The notes under the pieces: generated by a model
Told to the model about the DNA's origin: nothing
Databases searched by the model: none
What the model saw: only the letters and a program-made list of their open reading frames with translations
Assembly (NCBI RefSeq): GCF_030518795.1
Contig: NZ_CP130427.1
Location: forward strand, 4,030,001 to 4,094,000
Reading direction: 5' to 3'
Source of the DNA: Micromonospora sp. NBRC 110009
Lineage (GTDB): Bacteria > Actinomycetota > Actinomycetes > Mycobacteriales > Micromonosporaceae
DNA length: 64,000 nucleotides
In this document: one piece after another, positions 32,023 to 40,865 of the stretch
How positions within the stretch are numbered: the stretch's first letter is position 1
How the letters are laid out: each line of letters begins with the position of its first letter
Translations under genes and position numbers: made by a program

Positions 32023-33825
32023 TCAGAGCCCCAGCTCGGCCTCGAAGTTGCCGGCCTCCAGCCGCTCCTTCACCGCGACCAGGAAGCGGGCCGCGTCCGC
32101 GCCGTCGATCAGCCGGTGGTCGTAGGACAGGGCCAGGTAGACCATCGAGCGGACCGCGACGACCTCGCCCAGCTCCGGGTCGTTGACCACGACCGGGCGC
32201 TTCACCACGGCACCCGTGCCGAGCATCGCCGACTGCGGCGACGGCACGATCGGGGTGTCGAACAGCGCGCCCCGGCTGCCGGTGTTGGTCAGCGTGAAGG
32301 TCGCCCCGGCGATCTCGTCCGGGCTGATCTTGTTGGTCCGGGTGCGCTCGGCCAGGTCGGCGACCCGCTTGGCGATGCCGCCCAGGTTGAGGTCGCCGGC
32401 GTTGTGGATGACCGGCACCAGCAGCCCGCGCTCGGTGTCCACGGCGATGCCGAGGTGCTCCGCGTCCGGGTAGGTGATCGTCCCGGCCGCCAGGTCCATC
32501 CGCGCGTTGACGATCGGGTGGGTCTGGAGCGCCTCGACGGCGGCCAGGGCGAAGAACGGCAGGAAGGACAGCTTCACGCCGTGCCGCTGCTGGAAGGAGT
32601 CCTTCGCCTGCGCCCGCAGCTTGGCGATCCGGGTGACGTCCACCTCGATCACCGTGGTGAGCTGCGCCATCTCGTGCAGCGACTCCTGCATCCGCTTGGC
32701 GATGGCCGCGCGGATCCGGGGCAGCTTCTCGGTGGTGCCCCGCTTGGTGCTCGGCTGCGGCTTCGCGGCCGGCTTGGCCGGGGCCGGCGCCGCGGCGGCG
32801 GGGGCCGGCTGCGCGGCCGGCGCGGCCTTGGCGGCCTTCGCCTGCTCCGCCGCCTCCAGCACGTCCTGCTTGCGGATCCGCCCGCCGACGCCGGTGCCGT
32901 TGACGGAGGAGAGGCTGACCCCGTGCTCGGCGGCCAGCTTGCGCACCAGCGGGGTGACGTAGCCGGCGGCCTCCTCGCCGCCGGCCTGGGCCGGGACGGT
33001 CGGACGCGGCGGCGTGGGGGTCGGCGCGGCCGGCTGGGCGGCCTGCTCCGCCTGGACCGGCTGAGCGGCCTGCTCGGTCTCCGGCGCCGGCTCGTTGTAG
33101 GACACGCCCGGGGTCGGCTCCTCGACCTTGGGCTCGGGCTTCGGCTCCGGCTTCGCCTCGGCCTTGGGCTCCGGCTTCGGCTGCGCCGGCGGCTGGGCCG
33201 GCGCGGCGCCGGCCGCCCCGACGATCGCCAGGACGCCGCCGACCTCGGCGGTCTCGTCCTCGGGGACCTTGATCTCCAGCAGCGTGCCGGCGACCGGCGA
33301 CGGGATCTCGGTGTCGACCTTGTCGGTCGAGACCTCGAGCAGGGGCTCGTCCACCTCGACGGTCTCGCCGACCTGCTTGAGCCAGCGGGTGACCGTACCC
33401 TCGGTCACGCTCTCGCCCAGGGCCGGCATCTTGACCTCGGTGCCCTCGCCCGCCGGCGCGGCGGCCGGGGCCGGGGCCGGCTGCTCGACGGCGGGCTGCT
33501 CCGCCTCGGCCTGGGGCTCGGCGGCGGCCTCCGCGGCCTGCTGCGCCGGGGCCTCCTGCTGCGGCGCGGCCGGCGCGGCCGCCTCGCCCTCACCGGCGAT
33601 GATCGCCAGCTCGCTGCCGACCTCGGCGGTCTCGTCCTCGCCGACCACGATCCGGCTCAGCACGCCCGCCGCGGGCGACGGGATCTCCGTGTCCACCTTG
33701 TCGGTGGACACCTCGAGCAGCGGCTCGTCGACCTCGACGGTGTCGCCCTCCTGCTTGAGCCAGCGCGTGACGGTGCCCTCGGTGACGCTCTCGCCGAGCC
33801 GGGGCATGGTGACCGATACCGGCAT
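32023..33825 (-). CDS. sucB: Dihydrolipoamide acyltransferase (E2) with two lipoyl domains
   Basis: The protein has 600 residues. Two nearly identical lipoyl domains carry the lipoylated Lys in TDKVDTEIPSP (residues about 43 and 170), joined by long Ala/Pro/Glu linkers. A peripheral-subunit (E3)-binding domain follows (YVTPLVRKLAAEHGVSLSSV, about residue 290), then the catalytic domain ending SYDHRLIDGADAARF, with the His and Asp of the acyltransferase. It is the E2 of a 2-oxoacid dehydrogenase; the mycobacterial counterpart (DlaT) serves pyruvate dehydrogenase, so the name sucB may mislead. It lies directly downstream of Lpd (66 bases). Confidence 0.95.
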   Translation of the reverse strand: MPVSVTMPRLGESVTEGTVTRWLKQEGDTVEVDEPLLEVSTDKVDTEIPSPAAGVLSRIVVGEDETAEVGSELAIIAGEGEAAAPAAPQQEAPAQQAAEAAAEPQAEAEQPAVEQPAPAPAAAPAGEGTEVKMPALGESVTEGTVTRWLKQVGETVEVDEPLLEVSTDKVDTEIPSPVAGTLLEIKVPEDETAEVGGVLAIVGAAGAAPAQPPAQPKPEPKAEAKPEPKPEPKVEEPTPGVSYNEPAPETEQAAQPVQAEQAAQPAAPTPTPPRPTVPAQAGGEEAAGYVTPLVRKLAAEHGVSLSSVNGTGVGGRIRKQDVLEAAEQAKAAKAAPAAQPAPAAAAPAPAKPAAKPQPSTKRGTTEKLPRIRAAIAKRMQESLHEMAQLTTVIEVDVTRIAKLRAQAKDSFQQRHGVKLSFLPFFALAAVEALQTHPIVNARMDLAAGTITYPDAEHLGIAVDTERGLLVPVIHNAGDLNLGGIAKRVADLAERTRTNKISPDEIAGATFTLTNTGSRGALFDTPIVPSPQSAMLGTGAVVKRPVVVNDPELGEVVAVRSMVYLALSYDHRLIDGADAARFLVAVKERLEAGNFEAELGL

Positions 33826-33891
33826 GTTCTCCAGACTCCTTCATTCCCCTGGTGGGATCATCGCCCGTCGCCGGACGCCGCGGTTGTCGTG

Positions 33892-35283
33892 TCAGGCGTG
33901 CGAGTGCAGCGGCTTGCCGGCGAGGGCCAGGTGCGCCTCGCCCAGGGCCTCGGTCTGCGTCGGGTGGGCGTGCACGAGCTGGGCCACCTCGGCCGGGTAG
34001 GCCTCCCAGTTGTAGATGAGCTGCGCCTCGCCGATCAGCTCGCCGACCCGGGCGCCGACCATGTGCACGCCGACCACCGGACCGTCCTCGACCCGGACCA
34101 GCTTCACGTGGCCGGCGGTCTTGAGGATCTGGCTCTTGCCGTTGCCGCCCAGGTTGTAGTTGTAGGTCTTGATCTTGTCGGCGCCGTACTGCTCCTTGGC
34201 CTTCGCCTCGGTCAGGCCGACCGACGCCAGCTCCGGGTCGCAGTAGGTGACCCGCGGGATGCCGGCCTCGTCGATCACGGCCGGGTTCTGGCCGGCGATC
34301 GACTCGGCGACGAAGATGCCCTGCTGGAAGCCGCGGTGCGCGAGCTGCAGGCCGGGCACGATGTCGCCGACCGCGTAGACGTTCGGCACGCTGGTGCGCA
34401 GCCGCTCGTCGGTCAGCACGTAGCCGCGGTCCATCTTGACGCCCTGCTCCTCGTAGCCGAGGTTGGCGGTGTTCGGGCCCCGGCCGACGGCGACCAGCAG
34501 CAGCTCGGCCTCGACGGTCTCGCCGCCCTGGATGGTCAGCTTGACGCCGTTGTCGGTCTTCTCGACCTTCTCGAACGGCTTGCCGACCTTGAAGTTGATC
34601 TTCCGCTTACGGAAGGCCCGCTCCAGCGCCTTCGAGGACTCCTCGTCCTCGGCGGCGACCAGGCGGGGCAGCGCCTCGACGATGGTCACGTCCACGCCGA
34701 AGGACTTCCACACGCTGGCGAACTCGACGCCGATCACACCGCCGCCGAGCACGATCGCCGACGACGGCACCCGGTCCATGACCAGGGCGTGGTCGCTGGT
34801 GATGATCCGCTCGCCGTCGATGTCCAGGCCGGGCAGGCTCTTCGCGTACGAGCCGGAGGCCAGGATGATGTTGCGGCCGGTGTAGCGCTTGCCGTCCACC
34901 TCGACGGTGTTCGGCGCGACCAGCTTGCCGGCGCCGGCCACGAAGGTGATGTTCTTGGCGCTGCCGACCAGGCCCTGGAGGCCCTTGTAGAGCCGGGAGA
35001 TCACGCCGTCCTTGTACGAGTTGACGGCGGCCATGTCGATGCCGACCAGCTCGGCCTTGACGCCGAACTGCTCCGACTCGCGGGTCTGGTCGGCGATCTC
35101 GGCGGCGTGCAGCAGGGCCTTGGTCGGGATGCAGCCGTTGTGCAGGCAGGTGCCCCCGAGCTTGCCCTTTTCGATCAGCGCGACGGAGAGGTTCAGCTGG
35201 GCGGCACGCAGCGCCGCCGCGTAGCCGCCGCTACCACCTCCGAGGATGACGATGTCGAAGGTCGAATCGTTCGGCTCGCTCAC
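33892..35283 (-). CDS. lpdA: Dihydrolipoamide dehydrogenase (E3)
   Basis: The protein has 463 residues from GTG at 35283. The FAD-binding motif VILGGGSGGYAAALRAAQL, the redox disulfide GGTCLHNGCIPTKALLHAAE (Cys-x4-Cys), the NAD motif VLGGGVIGVEFASVW and the C-terminal HAHPTQTEALGEAH with the catalytic His-Glu pair are all present. It reoxidises dihydrolipoamide on E2 using NAD. Upstream of the E2 gene on the same strand, forming a two-gene unit. The divergent neighbour is a small conserved gene. Confidence 0.96.
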   Translation of the reverse strand: MSEPNDSTFDIVILGGGSGGYAAALRAAQLNLSVALIEKGKLGGTCLHNGCIPTKALLHAAEIADQTRESEQFGVKAELVGIDMAAVNSYKDGVISRLYKGLQGLVGSAKNITFVAGAGKLVAPNTVEVDGKRYTGRNIILASGSYAKSLPGLDIDGERIITSDHALVMDRVPSSAIVLGGGVIGVEFASVWKSFGVDVTIVEALPRLVAAEDEESSKALERAFRKRKINFKVGKPFEKVEKTDNGVKLTIQGGETVEAELLLVAVGRGPNTANLGYEEQGVKMDRGYVLTDERLRTSVPNVYAVGDIVPGLQLAHRGFQQGIFVAESIAGQNPAVIDEAGIPRVTYCDPELASVGLTEAKAKEQYGADKIKTYNYNLGGNGKSQILKTAGHVKLVRVEDGPVVGVHMVGARVGELIGEAQLIYNWEAYPAEVAQLVHAHPTQTEALGEAHLALAGKPLHSHA

Positions 35284-35460
35284 ATCCAACTCCCAGGTCG
35301 CGTCACTGCATCGGGGGTTACGGCGGAGTAACAGACACACCCCACCTCGGTCATCTTGTCACCACCACGGACCGGGCGCGTAGTGAGGTGCCCAACGACA
35401 CGTCGCCGGCACGTACCCTTGGCATCGTCTTCGATGACGTACGGGGGAGGAGTGGGTTCG

Positions 35461-35790
35461 GTGGGGCTGTTCCGACGACGCAAGCGGGCCGGCGTGGTGA
35501 GCCGCGACCGCGCGGCCGACCGCGCCGATCTGGACCACCTTGAGAACTTCGTCCGGACCCGACGCGGGGTCGAGGCGTACCTGGAACCCCGGACCACCGT
35601 CACCGAGACCACGGTCATGTTGATCGCCGACGACGGCGAGTGGACCCGGCGCCGGGTCGGCGGCCCCGAGGAGGCCCGCCGCTTCGCCCACCGCCTCGCC
35701 ATCCCCGTCTACGACGTCCGCCTGATGGGCTACCCCCAGCGCATGCGCGACTACAACGAACGCCGCAAGCGCCGCCCCGAACTCTTCTGA
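35461..35790 (+). CDS. Conserved small protein of unknown function
   Basis: The protein has 109 residues; GTG at 35461 follows ggggaggag. It has a basic start (GLFRRRKRAG), a predicted alpha/beta middle (VEAYLEPRTTVTETTVMLIADDGEWTRRRVG) and a helix-rich end with PVYDVRLMGYPQRMRDYNERRKRRPEL. I do not recognise a named domain. It is divergent from lpdA. A TACCCT hexamer about 45 bases upstream could be part of its promoter. Confidence 0.75.
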   Translation: MGLFRRRKRAGVVSRDRAADRADLDHLENFVRTRRGVEAYLEPRTTVTETTVMLIADDGEWTRRRVGGPEEARRFAHRLAIPVYDVRLMGYPQRMRDYNERRKRRPELF

Positions 35791-35801
35791 CCCGGGTACG
35801 C

Positions 35802-35836
35802 CGACGGGGCGCCCCCAGGCAGGGAGCGCCCCGTCG
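35802..35836. terminator. Bidirectional hairpin terminator
   Basis: Perfect 11-bp arms CGACGGGGCGC (35802-35812) and complement (35826-35836) sit between the converging small gene and the aminopeptidase gene. Confidence 0.7.
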
Positions 35837-35849
35837 ACAGGATCGAGGG

Positions 35850-37418
35850 TCAGCCGTTGGCGGCGACGTCGTCGATCAGGTGGAGCAGGGTGCGGACCGG
35901 GACCCCGGTGCCGCCCTTGGTCCAGTAGCCGGTCGGCTCGCCCGAGTGGTAGCCGGGGCCGGCGATGTCGATGTGCGCCCAGGCCACGTCCTCGGTGACG
36001 AACTCGCGCAGGAACACCCCGCCCTGCAGCATGTGACCGGCCCGGTCCATCACCGCGTTGACCTGCGAGATGTCCGCGACCTCCGAGTCCATGCCCTTGC
36101 GGACGTCGTCCGGCAGCGGCATCGGCCAGGCCGGCTCGCCGGTCGCCTCACCGGCGGCCTTCACCCGCTCGCACAGCTCCGGGGTGCCCATCACGCCGGC
36201 GATCCGCTTGCCCAGCGCGATCACCTGCCCGCCGGTCAGCGTGGAGGTCTCGAACAGGTAGTCCGTGCCGTCCTCGCAGGCCCGGGCGATGCCGTCGGCG
36301 AGGATCATCCGGCCCTCGGCGTCGGTGTTGAGCACCTCCACCTTCTTGCCGCTGTACATGCTGATCACGTCGCCGGGCCGGTAGCTGGTGCCCGACGGCA
36401 TGTTCTCCGCCATCGGCAGGTAGCCGGTCACCGCCACGGACGGCTTCAGCGCCGCGACCGCCAGCATGGCCGCGCCGACCGCCGCCGCCCCGGCCATGTC
36501 GGACTTCATCTCCCACATGCCCTGGGCCGGCTTGATCGAGATGCCGCCGGTGTCGAAGGTGATGCCCTTGCCGACCAGCGCGACCCGCTTGCCGCTGCCG
36601 CCGCCCGCCGGCGTGTAGGTGAGCTTGACCAGGCGCGGCGGGGCCTCGGAGCCCTGCCCGACGGCGAGGATGCCGCCGTACCCGCCCGCCTTCAGCGCCG
36701 CCTCGTCCAGCACCTCGACGCCGAGCCCGGCCTCCCGGGCGGCGGCGGCCACGGCCTCGGCGAACGCCGGCGGGCGCAGCTCGTTCGGGGCGGTGTTGAC
36801 CCAGTCCCGGCTGGTCAGCACCGCGCCGGCCACCGCCTGAGCCCGGGTGACCTCGGTCCGGGCGGCCGCGTCCGCGGCGTCCGGGACCGCGACCAGGACC
36901 TCGGCCACCGGCTCCCGCCGGGTCGGCTGCGGCTTGGTCTTGTAGCCGGCGAACCGGTAGCCGCCGAGCAGCGCGCCCTCGGCGACCGCGCGCAGCGCGG
37001 CCGGGGCGTCGGCGTCGTCGGGCAGCGGCAGTGCGAGCGCGACGCGCGGCGCGCCGGCCAGGGCGCGGACCACCGCGCCGGCGGCCCGGCGCAGGGTCTC
37101 CGGGGCGGGGGCGGCGCCGGTCGGCTCCGGGCCGAGACCGACGGCGGCGACCACCGGCGCGCTGACCGTGCCCAGCGTGGCCAGCTTGATCACCTCGCCG
37201 GGGCTGCCGGTGGCGCCGAGCAGGGCCAGCGTCTCGGTCAGCTTGCCGTCGAACGCCGCGGCGATGCTCTCGGCGCCGCTGGCCAGCAGCAGGTTGCCGG
37301 CCGGTGAGCCGGACTCCTGCTCGGCATTCTGGCTGTGCACGCCGATCACGATCGCGTCGACGGCGAGTTCGGCGGGGTCGGTGTCGACCAGGCTGAGGGT
37401 GGTGCGGGGCGATGTCAC
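35850..37418 (-). CDS. pepA: Leucyl aminopeptidase (M17)
   Basis: The protein has 522 residues from GTG at 37418. It is a cytosolic, two-metal aminopeptidase that removes N-terminal residues from peptides. The N-terminal macro-like domain is followed by the catalytic domain with KGITFDTGGISIKP, MKSDMAGAAAV, and the family signature NTDAEGRMILADG. Metal ligands Lys, Asp and Glu are in place. The gene is divergent from gcvT with about 160 bases between. The mycobacterial counterpart (pepB) has the same neighbours. Confidence 0.95.
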   Translation of the reverse strand: MTSPRTTLSLVDTDPAELAVDAIVIGVHSQNAEQESGSPAGNLLLASGAESIAAAFDGKLTETLALLGATGSPGEVIKLATLGTVSAPVVAAVGLGPEPTGAAPAPETLRRAAGAVVRALAGAPRVALALPLPDDADAPAALRAVAEGALLGGYRFAGYKTKPQPTRREPVAEVLVAVPDAADAAARTEVTRAQAVAGAVLTSRDWVNTAPNELRPPAFAEAVAAAAREAGLGVEVLDEAALKAGGYGGILAVGQGSEAPPRLVKLTYTPAGGGSGKRVALVGKGITFDTGGISIKPAQGMWEMKSDMAGAAAVGAAMLAVAALKPSVAVTGYLPMAENMPSGTSYRPGDVISMYSGKKVEVLNTDAEGRMILADGIARACEDGTDYLFETSTLTGGQVIALGKRIAGVMGTPELCERVKAAGEATGEPAWPMPLPDDVRKGMDSEVADISQVNAVMDRAGHMLQGGVFLREFVTEDVAWAHIDIAGPGYHSGEPTGYWTKGGTGVPVRTLLHLIDDVAANG

Positions 37419-37581
37419 TGAAGCTACTCCGGGCGGGCCGGGCCGGCCGCGTGGTCGCGTGCCGGCGATGAAGGTCTCCGGCGGCAACCTACCCGCCGGA
37501 CGCGTGGCTGTCCCGCCGATGCGCGCAGGCGGGGTCCCGCCGATGCTAACCAGCGGGTCACGGGCCGGTAAGTTGCCACCC

Positions 37582-38712
37582 ATGACCGAGGTGACCTCCG
37601 ACGCCGCCGCGACCCGGCTGCGCCGTTCCCCGTTGCACGAGCGGCACGCCGCGCTCGGCGCCAAGTTCGCCCCGTTCGGGGGTTGGGAGATGCCGCTGGA
37701 GTACGCCGGTGGCGGCGTGCTCAAGGAGCACACGGCGGTCCGCACCGGGGTGGGCGTCTTCGACGTCTCGCACCTGGGCAAGGCCCGGATCACCGGGCCG
37801 GGCGCCGCGGACTTCGTCAACGCCTGCCTCACCAACGACCTCGGCCGGATCGCCCCCGGCAAGGCGCAGTACACGCTCTGCTGCGACGACGCCACCGGCG
37901 GTGTGGTGGACGACATCATCGCCTACCTGCACGCCGACGACCACGTCTTCCTCATCCCCAACGCAGCCAACACGGCCGAGGTGGTCCGCCGGTTGCGCGC
38001 CGCCGCGCCGGCCGGGGTGGTGATCACCGACGAGCACGAGGCGTACGCGGTCCTCGCGGTGCAGGGGCCGCGCTCGGCGGAGCTGCTCGGCGCGCTGGGC
38101 CTGCCCACCGCACACGACTACATGAGCTTCTCGGCCGCCGCCCTGGACGGGGTGGAGCTGACCGTCTGCCGCACCGGCTACACCGGCGAACTGGGCTACG
38201 AGCTGGTGGTGCCGGCCGAGCACGCGCCGGCCGTCTGGGACGCGCTCTTCGCCGCCGGCGCGGCGTACGAGCTGCGGGCCTGCGGGCTGGCCGCCCGGGA
38301 CACCCTGCGCACCGAGATGGGGTACCCGCTGCACGGGCAGGACCTCTCCCTGGAGATCACCCCGGTGCAGGCCCGCTCCGGCTGGGCGGTCGGTTGGGAC
38401 AAGCCGGCCTTCTGGGGGCGGGACGTGCTGCTCGCCGAGAAGGCCGCCGGTCCCCGCCGTACGCTGCGCGGGCTGGAGGCGGTCGACCGGGCCATCCCGC
38501 GCCCCGGCATGGCCGTGTACGCCGGCGACAAGCAGGTCGGCGTCGTCACCAGCGGCACGTTCAGCCCGACCAGGAAGCAGGGCATCGCCCTCGCCCTGAT
38601 CGACACCGACCCCAAGTTCCCCGACGGCGAGACCCTGGAGGTCGACATCCGCGGCCGCCGCGCCCAGATGCGCCTGCAGCGCCCTCCCTTCGTCCAGCCC
38701 TCCGTCCGCTAG
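37582..38712 (+). CDS. gcvT: Aminomethyltransferase, T-protein of the glycine cleavage system
   Basis: The protein has 376 residues. It moves the methylene group from the lipoyl arm of H-protein to tetrahydrofolate. Typical motifs are HAALGAKFAPFGGWEMPLEY, GVGVFDVSHLGKARITGPGA, AVQGPRSAELL, CRTGYTGELGYELVVP and a C-terminal GTFSPTRKQGIALALID. The ATG at 37582 has no clear ribosome site; a TAAGTT hexamer (37569-37574) ends 7 bases before it, so the transcript may be leaderless. The other gcv genes are not in this window. Confidence 0.95.
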   Translation: MTEVTSDAAATRLRRSPLHERHAALGAKFAPFGGWEMPLEYAGGGVLKEHTAVRTGVGVFDVSHLGKARITGPGAADFVNACLTNDLGRIAPGKAQYTLCCDDATGGVVDDIIAYLHADDHVFLIPNAANTAEVVRRLRAAAPAGVVITDEHEAYAVLAVQGPRSAELLGALGLPTAHDYMSFSAAALDGVELTVCRTGYTGELGYELVVPAEHAPAVWDALFAAGAAYELRACGLAARDTLRTEMGYPLHGQDLSLEITPVQARSGWAVGWDKPAFWGRDVLLAEKAAGPRRTLRGLEAVDRAIPRPGMAVYAGDKQVGVVTSGTFSPTRKQGIALALIDTDPKFPDGETLEVDIRGRRAQMRLQRPPFVQPSVR

Positions 38713-38734
38713 CCGCTGCCCGGGGCGGGGTGGG

Positions 38735-40063
38735 TCAGTCGGCGGTGGGCGGTTCGCCGGCGTCGAGGACGGCCTGGGTCCAGCCGCCCTCGATCACGCC
38801 GGTGGCGTCGAGCAGGGCCCAGTCGACGACGTCGGACGCCTCCACCACCACGGGCGCCCCGATCCGCACCGTCGGGTCGGCGGCGGCGTCGCTGGCGCTG
38901 GCGCCGACGATCCGCTCCGGGTCGTCCCACGAGGTCACCCCGGCCCAGACGAACTCGGGACCGTCGTCCCCGGGCAGCCCGTACTTGATCACGAGCTGGG
39001 TCTCGGCGGGGAGCTGGCCGGCGAGGAAACGGGCCCGGATGTCGCCCAGCCCCTCGCGGGCCGTGGCGATCGCCCGGCTCATCGCGTCGCCCGGACGGGC
39101 GTACCGGACGTCCGGCTGGATGCCCGCGAACAGGGTGGCGCAGGCGGCGGCGAAGTAGCGGCCGGGCGGCCCCGGGTGGCCCGGCGGCGGGCGCAGGGTG
39201 AGGAACGAGTCGGCGTCCGGGTCGGTCGCCGGGTCCAGCTCCAGCGCCAGCAGCACCGGCGCCGTCGCGCCGTGCTGCTCCGGATTGCCGTATGCCACGG
39301 CGATGTCGTGCCCGGTCACCGTGGCCAGCACCGGGAGCTGCACGAACGCCGGCACCTCCTCGCCGGCCAGCCCCTCGGTCCACTCCCGCAGCAGCCGCCG
39401 CGCCGCGCCGGTCATCACCGCGCCCCAGGCCCGGGTCAGATGGTCCGGCACCCCCTGGGCCTGCAACTCCAGCAGGCCGAACCGGCGCAGCCCCTTGGTG
39501 GTGAACCAGAGCCCGTCGGCGTCCGACGAGTACGGCACCAGCACCCAGTCGACCAGCCGGATCCGGCCCTGCTCGTCGGGGAGCGAGCGCAGCGCGGCCG
39601 CCGGGTCGAGGAACTGCAGGCCGAAGACGTCCACCACGTCCCCGTCGACCGTTTCCGCGACCGCCGCGGCCACCGCCCGAGCCGCCCACTCGTGCGCCGG
39701 CGGCCAGCCCGGCCGGTACTCGGCCTGGATCACCACCAGGTGCGTGGCGGCGGCCAACCGGGCCAGCTGGTCCTCGGTGGCGCCGAACGCGGTCAGCAGG
39801 TCCGGCGGCAGCTCGGGGAACTCGGTGATGGGCCGGGTGTCGACGCTCATCAGCGGGCTGTCCAGCATCTGCTTCGCCAGCCCGTGCACCGGCTCGGCCA
39901 GCCGCCCGGCGAGCCCCGCGACGGCCGTCTTGGGGCTGACCTTCGGCAACCCGGTGATCGGCACGAGGTAGGTCGCGTCCAGTGACTCCGGGACCGGTAC
40001 GGGCAGGAAGTCGTCCGTGATGAGCATGCCGTCCCCCTCGACACCGCCGGTGCTGTCGTCCAC
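38735..40063 (-). CDS. Conserved protein with C-terminal DUF2314-like domain
   Basis: The protein has 442 residues. The last 100 residues fit DUF2314: LVIKYGLPGDDGPEFVWAGV, PTVRIGAPVVVEASDVVDWALLD and GGWTQAV, the conserved DW and GG(Y/W)T being visible. The N-terminal 300 residues are a separate alpha/beta region (LVPITGLPKVSPKTAVAGL; HLVVIQAEYRPGWPPAHEWAARAVA) without a name known to me. No signal peptide or membrane segment is evident, so it is probably cytoplasmic. It converges on gcvT (22 bases) and is downstream of cobS. Function unknown. Confidence 0.7.
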   Translation of the reverse strand: MDDSTGGVEGDGMLITDDFLPVPVPESLDATYLVPITGLPKVSPKTAVAGLAGRLAEPVHGLAKQMLDSPLMSVDTRPITEFPELPPDLLTAFGATEDQLARLAAATHLVVIQAEYRPGWPPAHEWAARAVAAAVAETVDGDVVDVFGLQFLDPAAALRSLPDEQGRIRLVDWVLVPYSSDADGLWFTTKGLRRFGLLELQAQGVPDHLTRAWGAVMTGAARRLLREWTEGLAGEEVPAFVQLPVLATVTGHDIAVAYGNPEQHGATAPVLLALELDPATDPDADSFLTLRPPPGHPGPPGRYFAAACATLFAGIQPDVRYARPGDAMSRAIATAREGLGDIRARFLAGQLPAETQLVIKYGLPGDDGPEFVWAGVTSWDDPERIVGASASDAAADPTVRIGAPVVVEASDVVDWALLDATGVIEGGWTQAVLDAGEPPTAD

Positions 40064-40091
40064 GAACGCTACCCGCCCGGACGGGTGACGC

Positions 40092-40865
40092 TCAGGCGGA
40101 CAGCACCAGTCCCAGGTAGGACAGCGTGGTGACGATCTCCACGGTGGCCCCGAGCACGTCCCCGGTGATGCCGCCGAGCCGGCGTACCACGTGCCGCAGG
40201 AGGCCCGCCGCGACGGCGAGCGCGGCGAGGACGGCGACCGGACCCTGCCACGGGCGGTCCGGCACCGCCGGCACGGCCAGCAGCGCGACGCCGGCCGCGC
40301 CGATCACCAGCGCGACCGGGCCCACCGTGCCGGCCACCAGCGCGCCCAGCCCCTCCGGCCGGGCGGCCGGCACGCCGCGGCGGCAGGCCAGCCCCACGCC
40401 GAGCCGGCCGGCCGCCGTCGCGGCGACCACCGCGGCCAGCGCCGCCGGCCGGGACCGTCCGGCCAGCTCCGCGAGCACCGCCGCCTGGAGCAGGAGTACG
40501 ACCACCAGCGCGACCACGCCGAAGGGGCCGACGTCCGGCATCTTCATGATCTCCAGCGCCGCCGCCCCGCGCCGGTAGGACCCCAGCGCGTCCACCGTGT
40601 CGGCCAGCCCGTCCAGGTGCAGGCCCCGGGTGAGCAGCGCGCCCACCCCGACGGTGACCCCGGCCGCGACCAGCGGGGGCGTGAGCGCCGCGGTCAGCAG
40701 CAGCACCCCGGCGAGCAGCGCGCCGAGCAGCGCCCCGACCGCCGGGGCGAGGGCCATCGCGGCGCCCGCCGCGTCCCGGTCGACCCGGCCGGCGCGGACC
40801 GGCAGCGTGGTGAAGGTGGTGACGGCCAGCCGGAGCCCGGCGGCGAGGCGCGACTCAGTCGCCAC
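40092..40865 (-). CDS. cobS: Adenosylcobinamide-GDP ribazoletransferase (cobalamin synthase)
   Basis: The protein has 257 residues from GTG at 40865, overlapping the end of the cobU-cobT gene by 11 bases. It joins adenosylcobinamide-GDP with alpha-ribazole(-phosphate) in the last step of cobalamin assembly. It is a polytopic membrane protein with the conserved loop GLHLDGLADTVDALGSYRRGAAALEIMKMPDVGPFG. GTG at 40865 is chosen because an in-frame upstream extension would be only the reverse reading of the Pro/Glu repeats in the overlapping gene. Coupled translation with cobU-cobT is likely. Confidence 0.93.
   Translation of the reverse strand: MATESRLAAGLRLAVTTFTTLPVRAGRVDRDAAGAAMALAPAVGALLGALLAGVLLLTAALTPPLVAAGVTVGVGALLTRGLHLDGLADTVDALGSYRRGAAALEIMKMPDVGPFGVVALVVVLLLQAAVLAELAGRSRPAALAAVVAATAAGRLGVGLACRRGVPAARPEGLGALVAGTVGPVALVIGAAGVALLAVPAVPDRPWQGPVAVLAALAVAAGLLRHVVRRLGGITGDVLGATVEIVTTLSYLGLVLSA

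Noticed and set aside
31612..35331. A 1,239-codon open frame on the plus strand opposite the E2 and lpd genes
   Set aside because: It is the reverse reading of two clearly recognisable enzymes in GC-rich DNA. Its protein is low complexity with no family signal.
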